A stretch of DNA of 64,000 bases, taken from assembly GCF_022668875.1 (NCBI RefSeq), contig NZ_JAKGCR010000018.1:1-64000 (forward strand), in the 5' to 3' direction. This document shows, piece after piece, positions 43,791 through 52,420 of this stretch. Origin of the DNA: Domibacillus sp. PGB-M46 (lineage in GTDB: Bacteria > Bacillota > Bacilli > Bacillales > Domibacillaceae). The translations under genes were made by a program, and so were the position numbers. Each line of letters opens with the position of its first letter. Position 1 is the stretch's first letter. The notes below the pieces were generated by a model. It did no database searches. It had not been told where the DNA came from and was given only the letters and a program-made list of their open reading frames with translations.

Positions 43791-44930
43791 TTATCCTTCT
43801 GCTTCAAAATCCTTAATTTTCGCATCAGGGCTTAACACTTTCTCTGGCTGAAATTCCGCTAATGGCTCTCCTTCTTTGACTTTTTTGACCCAGTCATGAT
43901 TCGCAAGAGCTCCTTTACCGAGCGAAACAACATCAGCTTCTCCTTTTTCCACAATACTAACAGCAAGTTCCGGCTTTTCTAAATGTCCATTTGCAATAAC
44001 AGGCTGTTTTCCATATTTTTTAGCCAGGGCAGCTAAAGAAGGGCCGCCGTCACCAAAAGCAGAATCCACAGCCGCGGTTCCTTCTCCTTCCGGAAATGCC
44101 GGCTGCCACGCTTCATATTCTGTCACATGAATGAAGTCCAATGGAGCATTCCCCAATTGGCCGAAGATGATTTCGGCTTCTTTTTCTTTTTCCGCCCATT
44201 TATGTTCGTAATCATTCACTTTTCCTTGCGAGATCCGGATGCCTACGGTAAAATCTTCTCCAACCGCTTTCCGGACAGCATTGGACACCTCAACAAGCAG
44301 GCGCACTCGGTTTTCAATCGAACCGCCGTACTCATCTGTACGCTGGTTCGTATAGTCCGTTAAAAATTGATCCAGGATATAGCCGTTGGCTCCGTGAATT
44401 TCGACTCCATCAAATCCAGCTGTTTTTGCCCTTACTGCCGCTTCTGTGAACCCTTTAATGACGTCCTGAATATCTTCTTTTGAGGCTTCTTTTGGTTTCG
44501 GAAATGAGCCGCTTCCTCCGTAGAACTCCATTTGTTCCCCTTTAGGCTGGATTGAAGAAGGACCGATTGAGCCTTCCACAAAACGATTTCCTTGAGAAAG
44601 CGCACCTGCATGCATCAGCTGGGCAAAGATTTTAGCACCGGCCTGGTGAACAGAGTCGACTACTTTCTTCCAGGCTGCTGTTTGCTCTTCATCTGTGATG
44701 CCAGGCTGATTGAAATAACCTTGGCTGTATTTTTGATCCGGGTAAATCCCCTCTGTAATAATGAGGCCGAAACCGCCATGGGCAAATGATGTATAGTAAG
44801 AAGCCATTTGACCTGTCGCAAGCCCTTCAGGTGTTGCACTCGTACGTGTCATAGGCGCTACGCTTACCCGGTTTTCCAATTCTATACTTCCCAGTTTCAC
44901 TTTTTGAAATAAAATGTTTGTATCAGGCAT
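43791..44930 (-). CDS. Old Yellow Enzyme family NADH:flavin oxidoreductase (379 aa)
   Basis: FMN-binding TIM barrel: VSVAPMTRTSATPEGLAT, IFAQLMHAGALSQG (active-site His region), DGVEIHGANGYILDQFLTDYTN with the conserved H-G-A-N, RTDEYGGSIENRVRLL and VIANGHLEKPE. Family members (OYE, XenA, NamA) reduce activated C=C bonds with NAD(P)H. The start (MPDTNILFQK) follows AAAGGGG. SDR gene 165 nt downstream on the same strand. Confidence 0.92.
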   Translation of the reverse strand: MPDTNILFQKVKLGSIELENRVSVAPMTRTSATPEGLATGQMASYYTSFAHGGFGLIITEGIYPDQKYSQGYFNQPGITDEEQTAAWKKVVDSVHQAGAKIFAQLMHAGALSQGNRFVEGSIGPSSIQPKGEQMEFYGGSGSFPKPKEASKEDIQDVIKGFTEAAVRAKTAGFDGVEIHGANGYILDQFLTDYTNQRTDEYGGSIENRVRLLVEVSNAVRKAVGEDFTVGIRISQGKVNDYEHKWAEKEKEAEIIFGQLGNAPLDFIHVTEYEAWQPAFPEGEGTAAVDSAFGDGGPSLAALAKKYGKQPVIANGHLEKPELAVSIVEKGEADVVSLGKGALANHDWVKKVKEGEPLAEFQPEKVLSPDAKIKDFEAEG

Positions 44931-45273
44931 TGTTAAAACCCCTTTCTGTATTTGCACAACCCTATTATGTTCATTCCATCCTTAAACTTTCACTTTTCGT
45001 TTTAGATGGCATCTTTAAAAACACCTATGTCTCCTTTTTCACATTTTACTATCAACTAAACAAAACCTGGTCCTTGGAACAGCCGATCGCGTATGATTCG
45101 CTGCTCATTAGGTTAGCCAGCAAGTCAAAAAGAAGAACTTGGCATAAGAACTAAAAGGTGTAGATTTTGCGGCTGAAAATATCCGGGAAGAAAAAAGCGG
45201 TTTGTTCACCTTAAAGAGGGGTAGCTGTTAAATAAAGACATAAACTACAGCAAGAAACCAAGGTGAATGTTCA
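44931..45273. other. Intergenic region, no gene supported
   Basis: A 78-codon plus-strand frame overlaps the OYE start and lacks a ribosome site; I do not accept it. It may contain old coding debris (LNKTWSLEQPIAYD looks protein-like) but no family is recognisable. Confidence 0.35.
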
Positions 45274-45864
45274 ATGTTCGGATTATCCGACCTACTATCG
45301 TTAGTTGTTTCAGCTTTTATTATTTTGCCAGCGGTCATACTATTGCGTGAGTTAGGGTACCTCATTGTTAGTGCCCTCTTCGGAGTTCAAAATCCAAGAA
45401 TTACAATCGGTTCAGGCCCTCGATTATTTAAAATCGGACTATTTGACGTCAGAAAATATTATCATCTGTACAGCTGGTTTTCTTATGACTCCTTAACTAA
45501 AGAAAATAGATGGGTTTATGTTTGTGTATACGCAGGCCCCATTTTAATAAACATCATTGCTGCCTTAACCATTAATTCGCTTTTAGCAAATGGCTATTGG
45601 CAATCATATGCCACATTTTGGGACCGGTTTATTTTTTATGCTTTTTATTATGTTTTATTTGATATGGTGCCGATGAAGACGGTCAATGGGAAACCAAACA
45701 ATGGTTATATTATTTACGAAATGGTTCGTTATGGCAGAAGAATGGATTATAACCAGGAACCGCTTATCCCTGCTACAAAGGAAGTAGAAGAACAATACCA
45801 ACAAAAGATGAAAAAAATTGAAGAAATAAAAAAAGAGCAGCAGCAGGATCATAGAGCAAAGTAA
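45274..45864 (+). CDS. Site-2-protease-like membrane protein lacking the HExxH motif (196 aa)
   Basis: Helix 1 carries LLRELGYLIVSALFGV where M50 proteases have HE-x-x-H, so both zinc-binding His are Arg25 and Tyr29. Later elements still resemble the fold: ITIGSGPRLFKIG, VYAGPILINIIAALTINSLL and FDMVPMKTVNGKPNNGY (the N/D-P-x-x-x-x-D/N-G motif). The C-terminal 35 residues are a charged coiled coil (QYQQKMKKIEEIKKEQQQ). Best read as a pseudoenzyme or scaffold of the family. AAGGTG lies 10 nt before the ATG. Confidence 0.7.
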   Translation: MFGLSDLLSLVVSAFIILPAVILLRELGYLIVSALFGVQNPRITIGSGPRLFKIGLFDVRKYYHLYSWFSYDSLTKENRWVYVCVYAGPILINIIAALTINSLLANGYWQSYATFWDRFIFYAFYYVLFDMVPMKTVNGKPNNGYIIYEMVRYGRRMDYNQEPLIPATKEVEEQYQQKMKKIEEIKKEQQQDHRAK

Positions 45865-45995
45865 ACAGGCGGAGTGAGCAGCAGATTTTAAGGATCAGAA
45901 CAAACATAAATAAATGCTTTGACCAGGACTGGCTGCTTATTATATTTGCCTGAATAAGTATAAGGCTCATCCAGGCTTTTTCTTTATTCTCTGGT

Positions 45996-46409
45996 TCAAA
46001 TTGAATAATCCTCCAGATTCTGACCAGTGTGTTGGCTTGCCGGCTGAAATTGCTCACTGTTGTTTTGCGGATTTGTATCCACATAAAGCAGCATGCCGCC
46101 GGTAATAACATCTGTATAATGTTTCTCTGCTTCTTCCTCACACATTCCTGTAGACAGCCCTATACGAAGCAAAGCATCACGAACAGGCTTTTCTCCTAAC
46201 AGGAATGCGGCAAAGCGATCCCTCCAGGATTGAAGGCCGGCTGACTCCACATTGATATCCATCTGCCCTTTTGTCATCAGGATCTCTTCTTTATCCTTTA
46301 CGATAACGTACATATTCTCTTCCTTATAGCCTTCTTCTTTTAAAGCATTGATTTTCCACAACAAATCGTCTTCATCATAATACACATATATAAATTTTTT
46401 CTCTTCCAT
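45996..46409 (-). CDS. yflT: YflT-like general stress protein (137 aa)
   Basis: The N terminus matches the heat-induced stress protein YflT domain: FIYVYYDEDDLLWKINALKE, EENMYVIVKDKEE, and later ALLRIGLSTGMCEEEAEKHY with GGMLLYVDTN. In B. subtilis YflT is SigB-controlled. The ATG chosen is 10 nt after AAGGAG and 23 nt from the selO terminator; a longer frame would run through that hairpin. No SigB promoter recognised here. Confidence 0.8.
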   Translation of the reverse strand: MEEKKFIYVYYDEDDLLWKINALKEEGYKEENMYVIVKDKEEILMTKGQMDINVESAGLQSWRDRFAAFLLGEKPVRDALLRIGLSTGMCEEEAEKHYTDVITGGMLLYVDTNPQNNSEQFQPASQHTGQNLEDYSI

Positions 46410-46431
46410 CAGCCATATTCTCCTTAAACTT

Positions 46432-46468
46432 AAAATAAGGATGCCTTTTCTAAAGGCATCCTTATTTT
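46432..46468. terminator. Terminator, 17-bp stem
   Basis: AAAATAAGGATGCCTTT and AAAGGCATCCTTATTTT with a 3-nt loop, between selO and the downstream yflT-type gene. Confidence 0.85.
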
Positions 46469-46507
46469 GAACCGATCTTAAGTTGAACATGCAAAAAGCT
46501 TTTCTCA

Positions 46508-47980
46508 TCAGGTTCCGCAGAAAGTGCGGTAAGGTCGTAAAGTCGGCTCCGGAAGACACGCATATTCCGCCTGTTCAGGGGAATGAGTATATGGCTGAGA
46601 AAGAGCCTTCACCAGCTTTTCCATCACACTGTAATCGCCCTGCCCCGCCGCTTCTAAGGCGGCTTCTACCCGATGATTCCGCGGTATCACAGCCGGATTA
46701 TTGTTACGCATTACTTGCTGCGAAGCCTCTTTAGATTCCGGCTGTCTGTCCAGTCTCTCGTGCCAGCGTTTTTGCCATTCGGTAAATTCCGGTGCTTTAA
46801 ACAGATCCGTATCTTCCCGCTCATCAGATGTTAGGGCACGGAACGTATTCGTATAATCTGCACGATATTTATGCATCAGGCTGAGAAGTTCTTCAATAAG
46901 CGCTTCATCCCCAGCTTCTTCATTTAGGATACCTAGTTTGGCTCTCATTCCTGCCAGCCAGTTCGAGCGGTAAATCTCAAGATAACCCGTCAGTTCTTTT
47001 TGAGCGAGGTTGACAGCTTCATCCTGGTCTTGATGCAGAAGCGGCAGGAGCGTTTCAGCGAATCGTGCCAGGTTCCAGCCACCGATCGGCGGCTGATTTT
47101 TATAGGCATAACGGCCATGAATGTCAATAGAGCTGAAGACGGTCTCTGGATCATATACGTCCATAAAAGCACAGGGGCCGTAATCAATGGTTTCTCCACT
47201 GATGGTCATATTGTCGGTATTCATAACTCCATGAATAAAACCGACCAGCTGCCATTTGGCTATTAAAGCAGCCTGACGCTTAATTAATTCACGAAGCAGT
47301 GAAAGATATCGGTCTTCATTTGCCTCAATATGAGGATAATGGCGCGCAATGGTGTAATCAGCCAGGCTGCGCAAGTCTTCCCCGGAACCCCATTGAGCCG
47401 CGAATTCAAAAGTGCCAACACGCAGGTGGCTCGCCGCTACACGGGTCATGACGGCACCTGTTAGTCCGGTTTCGCGGTTAACGATTTCACCTGTTGTTAC
47501 AACAGACAGGCTGCGGGTAGTCGGAATTCCGAGCGCATACATTGCTTCGCTGATAATGTATTCACGCAGCATCGGACCCAGTGCTGCCCGGCCGTCGCCT
47601 CCGCGTGAATAAGGTGTTCGGCCTGAACCTTTAAGCTGAATGTCAAAACGGTCACCAGCAGGTGTAATCTGTTCACCAACAAGTAATGCACGGCCATCCC
47701 CCAGCATGGTGAAGTGCCCAAACTGATGACCTGCATATGCCTGCGCAATTTTTGCGCCGCCTTCAGGGACCCGATTACCGGCTAACACTTCTACCTCTTC
47801 TGCTTTTTTGAGCTCCTGTGCATCCAGTCCAAGAGAGGCAGCCAGTGAATCATTCAGAACAACAAGCTTTGGCGAACGTACAGGATTTACATCAATAGCA
47901 GAGAAAAATGCTTTTGGCAGACGAGTATAACTGTTGTCAAAGTTCCAGCCTGTTTGGGTTGATTTGTTTTCCTTTATCAT
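46508..47980 (-). CDS. selO: Protein adenylyltransferase SelO (YdiU)
   Basis: The 490-aa protein carries the SelO pseudokinase fold: [87 protein letters not shown]-type active site ([11 protein letters not shown] then [10 protein letters not shown]). SelO transfers AMP to protein Ser/Thr/Tyr and is linked to redox homeostasis. The last Cys of the C-terminal FCGT lies where some homologs have selenocysteine. Start ([10 protein letters not shown]) after AAAGGGG. Confidence 0.93.
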   Translation of the reverse strand: MIKENKSTQTGWNFDNSYTRLPKAFFSAIDVNPVRSPKLVVLNDSLAASLGLDAQELKKAEEVEVLAGNRVPEGGAKIAQAYAGHQFGHFTMLGDGRALLVGEQITPAGDRFDIQLKGSGRTPYSRGGDGRAALGPMLREYIISEAMYALGIPTTRSLSVVTTGEIVNRETGLTGAVMTRVAASHLRVGTFEFAAQWGSGEDLRSLADYTIARHYPHIEANEDRYLSLLRELIKRQAALIAKWQLVGFIHGVMNTDNMTISGETIDYGPCAFMDVYDPETVFSSIDIHGRYAYKNQPPIGGWNLARFAETLLPLLHQDQDEAVNLAQKELTGYLEIYRSNWLAGMRAKLGILNEEAGDEALIEELLSLMHKYRADYTNTFRALTSDEREDTDLFKAPEFTEWQKRWHERLDRQPESKEASQQVMRNNNPAVIPRNHRVEAALEAAGQGDYSVMEKLVKALSQPYTHSPEQAEYACLPEPTLRPYRTFCGT

Positions 47981-48208
47981 CGTATCCCCTTTTCTTTTTG
48001 TGTCTTTTATTATGTGGTTTCCTTTTTCGCCCCATTTAAACAATGCACTTTATTTTATCGTGTTACAAGCATGATTAATGTTTGCTCTAATCATTTTCTT
48101 ATACCCTTTGTAGCCATTGATCAAGCTTTTAAATGGTATAATGAATGGCGGTTTGGAATAAAAGCTGATTTTATAGTTTTTTGTTGGCTGATTGTTTTTG
48201 GATATTTT

Positions 48209-48223
48209 TTTGAATTTTGCACA
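48209..48223. repeat. Short interspersed motif, copy 2
   Basis: TTTGAATTTTGCACA, followed by CAATGTATTATT; see the copies at 39229 and 51661. Confidence 0.5.
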
Positions 48224-48298
48224 CAATGTATTATTAAAAATACTTTAGGCATATTATTTTGAAAACGAAAATCGTATCTAGCGAACAACACAATAAAA

Positions 48299-48325
48299 AA
48301 GCCAATTTTTACGAAAATTGGCTTA
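48299..48325 (-). terminator. Rho-independent terminator
   Basis: AAGCCAATTTT/AAAATTGGCTT followed on the minus strand by TTTT. It ends the small membrane-protein operon about 160 nt past its last stop. Confidence 0.65.
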
Positions 48326-48483
48326 CCACTCATACTTAGGTTAATTTTCGATATTATTTCTTTTCAATGCCTGTTCCATAGCCGTGAGGGAATGTTCATA
48401 TTTCTAATTTGCTTATTTTAAATATTAATGAGTAACTTGCCCAGAATGGTTCATGATTACATTGACTGATGCCCATTTAGTTT

Positions 48484-48960
48484 TTACATAACATTTAAAA
48501 AACTAAAACCATACATAGAAGCAACTACAAATACAATAGTCCATAACGCTAAACTGACAGTCATCCAGCCTACGACGACGATTTTTGAAGACCCAAGTGT
48601 CAGGGCCAGTATTGCAGCAATATCGGTTCCAACAAGGATAGGTGCCAGCAGAGCTAAGCCTGGGATACCATACTTATCCCATATTTCCCTTGACCGGGTT
48701 TCTCTTTTGGTAGGGCTCATTATCCCTTTCTTTTGCTTTCTTGCTGTTCTCCACTCTGCAATTTGCTTAAAAAATAGGCCAAGCAGGGCGATTAACAGGA
48801 AATTCCCTATAAAAGCTGTTAAACCAACTCCCACAGGTGATAGCCCCCATAAAACACCGAGTGGCACAATGATGGATACATCCATCCATGGTGCTGCCCC
48901 CAGCAAAAACAAAACAACATACTGCCATATAGCATTTGCTTCTTGAGCCCACTCTAACAT
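48484..48960 (-). CDS. Small multi-drug export family protein (158 aa)
   Basis: Membrane protein of the Sm_multidrug_ex type: VVLFLLGAAPWMDVSIIVPL, GVGLTAFIGNFLLIALLGL, a basic cytoplasmic loop (RTARKQKKGIMSPTKRETRS) and KYGIPGLALLAPILVGTDIA. Export function was proposed but is poorly proven. The ATG chosen (MLEWAQEANA) is 10 nt after AAGGAG. Last gene of an HTH-membrane-membrane cluster. Confidence 0.75.
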   Translation of the reverse strand: MLEWAQEANAIWQYVVLFLLGAAPWMDVSIIVPLGVLWGLSPVGVGLTAFIGNFLLIALLGLFFKQIAEWRTARKQKKGIMSPTKRETRSREIWDKYGIPGLALLAPILVGTDIAAILALTLGSSKIVVVGWMTVSLALWTIVFVVASMYGFSFLNVM

Positions 48961-48986
48961 CGTCATTCAGCTCCTTAGCAATTCAG

Positions 48987-49427
48987 TTAAAAATGATTTA
49001 GCTTCCGGATCGTTAACCAATACACCAAATACTGTCCTAATCCAAGAACACCTATAGCCAGCAAAGGAGCAATGGGCCACTTAAAAAACACAAAACAAAA
49101 TATAGCTGCTGCCGGCAATGCGTAAGTGTAATAGATATACACATTACGGCAGGCCTTGAACGTTACCCATTGCTGCCCTTCATCCATTTCTCGAAATTCC
49201 GGCGGGATTACTCCCCAGGAATGAATCCGATTTTGAGGGTTTTTGCGGTTATTCAGCCGGATCAAAGAAATCCATAGAAATAATAAACAGGTAAATCCCA
49301 AAAAGCTGTATCTTGCTAACCCCTGCTGTACAGAATCGGGACCTGACAATGACAAAATCAGAAATATCATAATTAGAACTAACAAGGTCATCGGGACAAA
49401 CGGTGAACGCAGAATGTTTGGTAGCAC
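48987..49427 (-). CDS. Four-helix membrane protein paired with an HTH regulator (146 aa)
   Basis: Four predicted helices (VPMTLLVLIMIFLILSLSG, FLGFTCLLFLWISLIRL, YTYALPAAAIFCFVFFKW, LLAIGVLGLGQYLVYWL). GTG start 9 nt after GGAGATG; the ribosome site lies inside the end of the HTH gene just upstream. HTH plus small membrane protein pairs (DUF2178-like) are common in Firmicutes, where the membrane partner may control the repressor; this is inference. Confidence 0.7.
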   Translation of the reverse strand: MLPNILRSPFVPMTLLVLIMIFLILSLSGPDSVQQGLARYSFLGFTCLLFLWISLIRLNNRKNPQNRIHSWGVIPPEFREMDEGQQWVTFKACRNVYIYYTYALPAAAIFCFVFFKWPIAPLLAIGVLGLGQYLVYWLTIRKLNHF

Positions 49428-49431
49428 GAAG

Positions 49432-49632
49432 TTACATCTCCTTTAAATGAAAAATTTCTTCGACCGGTACGTTAAATGCTTTAGAGATTTTCAAAGCTAA
49501 AATCACTGAAGGTGCATAATCTCCTTTTTCGATCAGGCCAATAGTCTGGCGGGTAGCTCCGATTGCATCGGCCAAGTCCTGCTGTGTCCATTTGAAACGT
49601 GCACGAAGTTCACGTACTCGGTTTTCTAACAT
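49432..49632 (-). CDS. Small Cro/C1-type HTH regulator (66 aa)
   Basis: Nearly the whole protein is one HTH_3 domain: RVRELRARFKWTQQDLADAI, ATRQTIGLIEKGDYAPSVIL, KAFNVPVEEIFHLKE. It is of the YozG/YvaO-like minimal repressor type. The ATG chosen is 8 nt after AAGGA. A 52-bp palindrome starts 38 nt upstream and is the likely operator. Confidence 0.88.
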   Translation of the reverse strand: MLENRVRELRARFKWTQQDLADAIGATRQTIGLIEKGDYAPSVILALKISKAFNVPVEEIFHLKEM

Positions 49633-49669
49633 CCCCATATTCCTTCCATCGCTATTTTATTTTAGTGTA

Positions 49670-49721
49670 AATGATATATAACATAATGTAAATGATCATT
49701 TGCATTATGTTATATATCATT
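49670..49721. repeat. 52-bp near-perfect palindrome, likely operator
   Basis: Two 26-bp arms with a single mismatch, centred on GATC, with AATGATATATAACATAATG as the outer part. TGTAAATGAT occurs at 49666 and 49687 and TGCATTAT/ATCATTTGCA on the opposite arm. It lies directly upstream of the small HTH gene and downstream (convergent side) of the YgiT-type gene. Confidence 0.8.
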
Positions 49722-49734
49722 GCTTTTCGTACAA

Positions 49735-49771
49735 AAAAAGAACCAACAAAATAAATTTGTCGGTTCTTTTT
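49735..49771 (-). terminator. Rho-independent terminator
   Basis: AAAAAGAACC/GGTTCTTTTT with a partly paired loop (GACAA/TTGT); ends the YgiT-type zinc finger gene. Confidence 0.8.
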
Positions 49772-49777
49772 GTTAAT

Positions 49778-50014
49778 CTATATTCTTTCAGGACTTTGAA
49801 CGAAATCAATAGATGTGATTCCGTATTGTTCAAATGCTTCCAAGGCCTGTACTCTGCTCGCTTGCAAAGAATCATAATCTCTGTTTCCGCAATGGGTACA
49901 GTGACCATATGGCACGTTGTGAATAAACAATGTTCGTCCTTTATAGTAAAGGCAGGCAATATCCAGAGACGGCAACAAAACTCCATGATGACAATAATTA
50001 CAACTCGCTAACAC
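49778..50014 (-). CDS. YgiT-type zinc finger protein (78 aa)
   Basis: Two CxxC pairs: SCNYCHHG near the N terminus and HCTHCGNRD near residue 40, with YYKGRTLFIHNVP between, the N-terminal zinc domain pattern of MqsA/YgiT antitoxins. The C-terminal HTH of MqsA is missing and no MqsR-like toxin is adjacent, so it is probably a free-standing small zinc protein. GTG start after GGGGGTAG. Confidence 0.75.
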   Translation of the reverse strand: MLASCNYCHHGVLLPSLDIACLYYKGRTLFIHNVPYGHCTHCGNRDYDSLQASRVQALEAFEQYGITSIDFVQSPERI

Positions 50015-50136
50015 CCTTTGCTACCCCCATATAATAATCTCTGTATTTTAACTACTATATCATCTCTGGTTCGATCTGAAAACAACATTTTTAAAACTGG
50101 TTTTCTTATAGAAAACGGAAGAAGCATCGATATAAA

Positions 50137-51501
50137 TTATTCATTTGCATCAGAAAAAATGCCTGCCGAAAAATGACCCATTGAACGGAACATTAAACGG
50201 AGCCACCCTGCTTTTTCTACTTCTTCTGACGTAACAAGGTTAACCGTTTGAGTCTGGGCACCTTCTACCCCGTTAATGCGGTATGTGTAGGTAACCGTTC
50301 CTGCTTTGATCCCTTCTTTAAGGGGAGCAGTTAAATCTTCATTTAAAAAGTCTGTTTCCGCAACCAAATTGGGCGCCTTTACACCTTTTGGCACCACAAA
50401 ATGTATCGTTTGGTCAGGTACAACCGAAACCTCTGTTTCTTTTCCATCCAGTACGGGCGCTTTTTCTTCCTGTGCGGAACTTTTAGCGGCTACGACCTGT
50501 TGGACTTCAAAATGATCAAATCCATAATCGAGCACTTTTTTCGTTTCAGTAAAGCGGCTGCCCATTGTTTCTGCGCCCATTACCACACTGATCAGGCGCA
50601 TACCGTCGCGTTCCGCTGTTCCTGCAAAACAATAACCGGCATTGGTCGTATAACCTGTTTTTAATCCATCAAGCCCTTCATAAGCATATTTCTTCAGCTC
50701 TGGATCATTTTTATTGGCTTCAAGCATCCAGTCTGAATTCACGAGAGGCTCCGCATCAGTTTCGCGGAATTGATAGGTTTGAAGAGACGTAAAGTCGCTG
50801 AATTCTGGCTGATCCTGGATAATATGCTGGACAAGCTTTGCTACATCCATTGCTGACATTTTTGTTTCTTTTTCTTCGGCCGGACGGAATGCAGCTGGCA
50901 TATCAGACCGGTCCAGCCCTGTCGCATTGATATAATGGGTTTTCGTCATTCCCATCCGTTTCGCTTCTTCGTTCATCAGCTTGACGAACTCGGCTTCCGA
51001 GCCGGCTGCAAATTCAGCAAGGGCAACTGCTGCATCGTTCGCAGAATGCAGGGCCATCGCTGTGTACAGCTCTTTTACGGTGTGCTGTTCACCTTCGGCC
51101 AGGTGTACACTGGCACCAATTGTTTGATCCGCATTTGCTTTCACCGTTACGGTATCATTCCAGCTTATTTCTCCTTTTTTTACTTTGTCCATCACAATAT
51201 ACTCAGTCATCATTTTTGTCATGCTGGCCGGCGCATAAGCTGTATCAGCGTTTACCGATAAAAGGACTTTTCCCGTTGTCGGCTCCATAAGTACAGCTGA
51301 TTTAAGATGCAGGTTCAGCGAATCAGCAGATGGAACACTGTCTGCTTTTGCAGAAGCCGTATCGTTGGTTTCTTCAGCTGCCACAGCGGAAATTTCGGCA
51401 GGAGAGGAAAACGGAGTTACTGGCAGAATCAGCATACTTGTAATGAATGTACTGGCAGTTATTTTTTTAAAGACAGCTTTTTCATTTTTTATAAATTTCA
51501 T
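50137..51501 (-). CDS. dacA: D-alanyl-D-alanine carboxypeptidase DacA (PBP5)
   Basis: Signal peptide (KKITASTFITSMLILPVTPF), a peptidase S11 domain with SMTK (Ser93, Lys96), SAN (153-155) and KTG (281-283), and a C-terminal PBP5 domain plus amphipathic anchor (GWLRLMFRSMGHFSAGIF). It trims the terminal D-Ala of peptidoglycan pentapeptides. At the ATG chosen there is no good ribosome site; a TTG eight codons earlier (51525) lies about 8 nt after AGAAGG and may be the true start. Confidence 0.92.
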   Translation of the reverse strand: MKFIKNEKAVFKKITASTFITSMLILPVTPFSSPAEISAVAAEETNDTASAKADSVPSADSLNLHLKSAVLMEPTTGKVLLSVNADTAYAPASMTKMMTEYIVMDKVKKGEISWNDTVTVKANADQTIGASVHLAEGEQHTVKELYTAMALHSANDAAVALAEFAAGSEAEFVKLMNEEAKRMGMTKTHYINATGLDRSDMPAAFRPAEEKETKMSAMDVAKLVQHIIQDQPEFSDFTSLQTYQFRETDAEPLVNSDWMLEANKNDPELKKYAYEGLDGLKTGYTTNAGYCFAGTAERDGMRLISVVMGAETMGSRFTETKKVLDYGFDHFEVQQVVAAKSSAQEEKAPVLDGKETEVSVVPDQTIHFVVPKGVKAPNLVAETDFLNEDLTAPLKEGIKAGTVTYTYRINGVEGAQTQTVNLVTSEEVEKAGWLRLMFRSMGHFSAGIFSDANE

Positions 51502-51660
51502 AGAGAAGCAACGACATTTTTCCAAAAAATAAACCTTCTTTCTTATTATCAACACATAAACAGTGAACGATTTTTTACACCGTTTTCTATTTTAAAATAG
51601 GAAGTAAAAATAGAAAAGAAAGAACCTATTCATTTTTTTAGAAACTTAAAAAGAAGTTGT

Positions 51661-51675
51661 TTTGAATTTTGCACA
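51661..51675. repeat. Short interspersed motif, copy 3
   Basis: TTTGAATTTTGCACA preceded by TTG and followed by AAGTGAAATTT, between dacA and the HPr-like gene. Confidence 0.5.
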
Positions 51676-51729
51676 AAGTGAAATTTATTTTTTTACTTTA
51701 ACCCTGTCTTTTAAACTTCGGGCAAAAAG

Positions 51730-51762
51730 AAAAGTGCAAACCATTAAAGGGTTGCACTTTTT
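51730..51762. terminator. Rho-independent terminator
   Basis: AAAAGTGCAAACC pairs with GGGTTGCACTTTT around ATTAAA. It ends the HPr-like gene on the minus strand. Confidence 0.8.
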
Positions 51763-51775
51763 ACAAATATTTTAT

Positions 51776-52024
51776 TTATACTACTTCAACCGGCAGGCTG
51801 TGTTTCCAAAATACACTCGACATTGCTACTTTTGCTTCTTCCTCATCGGGTCCGTGAATTTCTAGTTTAAATGATTTTGAATTTAAAATACTGTATGTCA
51901 GGCCGAGAATACTTTTAGCGTCGATTGTTTGGTTATCTGTCATAATCACAATACTTGATTTGAATTTGCTGGCTGTCTGGTTAATTTCTACAACAACCTG
52001 TGCTCTTGATTTGTCTAGTAACAT
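51776..52024 (-). CDS. HPr-like protein without active-site histidine (82 aa)
   Basis: QTASKFKSSIVIM, then TIDAKSILGLTYSIL and LEIHGPDEEEAKVAMSSVF follow the HPr/Crh fold; Ser38 in AKSILGL matches HPr Ser46, the HPr-kinase target. The region that should carry His15 (HARPA) reads KSRAQVV, and the first beta strand of HPr is missing. It therefore cannot serve as a PTS phosphocarrier and may be a regulatory or structural relative. AAAAGGATG precedes the ATG. Its terminator closely resembles that near 58850, where a fragment of the same gene lies. Confidence 0.75.
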   Translation of the reverse strand: MLLDKSRAQVVVEINQTASKFKSSIVIMTDNQTIDAKSILGLTYSILNSKSFKLEIHGPDEEEAKVAMSSVFWKHSLPVEVV

Positions 52025-52420
52025 GTAAGATCATCCTTTTGAAGTGTAGTCTGTTTTCAATCATACCCCGCGGCTGCTTTATGTACAATGTCATCCAACG
52101 GCTGAAATTTGAATAATAGATCATACTTTGTATTGGTACAAATTAGTATAACACGATTCACTTTTAATGGTATACGAATCAGGACTGAATGGGTGACAAT
52201 CTAATGAATTTTGATTCTTTTCCGTATTTCTTGAAACCCAACAGGAAATAGCAATCACGTTAAACACCCCGCTTGTTTTGCTCAGGCAGGGTGTTTTTAG
52301 CAGTAGCGTGCTTCACTTGTTGTATACATTCAATTTCCTTTTTCTTTTTCTAGTAAGGAGAATTGAAGAAATTTAGCTAAACCTTCACAACTAGGTACAT
52401 TCTAGTATATCACTTACAAA
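52025..52420. other. Intergenic region with one terminator
   Basis: About 400 nt without a gene. A hairpin AAACACCCCGC/GCAGGGTGTTT with a T-run at 52263-52299 works in both directions. It separates the HPr-like gene from the coat cluster. Confidence 0.5.

Larger units (their letters stand above)
47981..48483. other. Intergenic region, about 500 nt
   Basis: Holds the selO promoter, a copy of the short motif TTTGAATTTTGCACA and a minus-direction terminator. A plus-strand frame (82 codons) has no ribosome site and unusual composition and is not accepted. Confidence 0.4.

Noticed and set aside
43628-43825. 65-codon minus-strand frame between the SDR and OYE genes
   Set aside because: Overlaps the OYE 3' end and lacks a ribosome site; MPCGTGCFVRRLL looks chance-like.
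44918-45154. 78-codon plus-strand frame crossing the OYE start
   Set aside because: Overlaps an established promoter region and has no translation signal or family match.
48014-48262. 82-codon plus-strand frame upstream of selO
   Set aside because: Aromatic-rich, no ribosome site, runs through a repeated intergenic motif.
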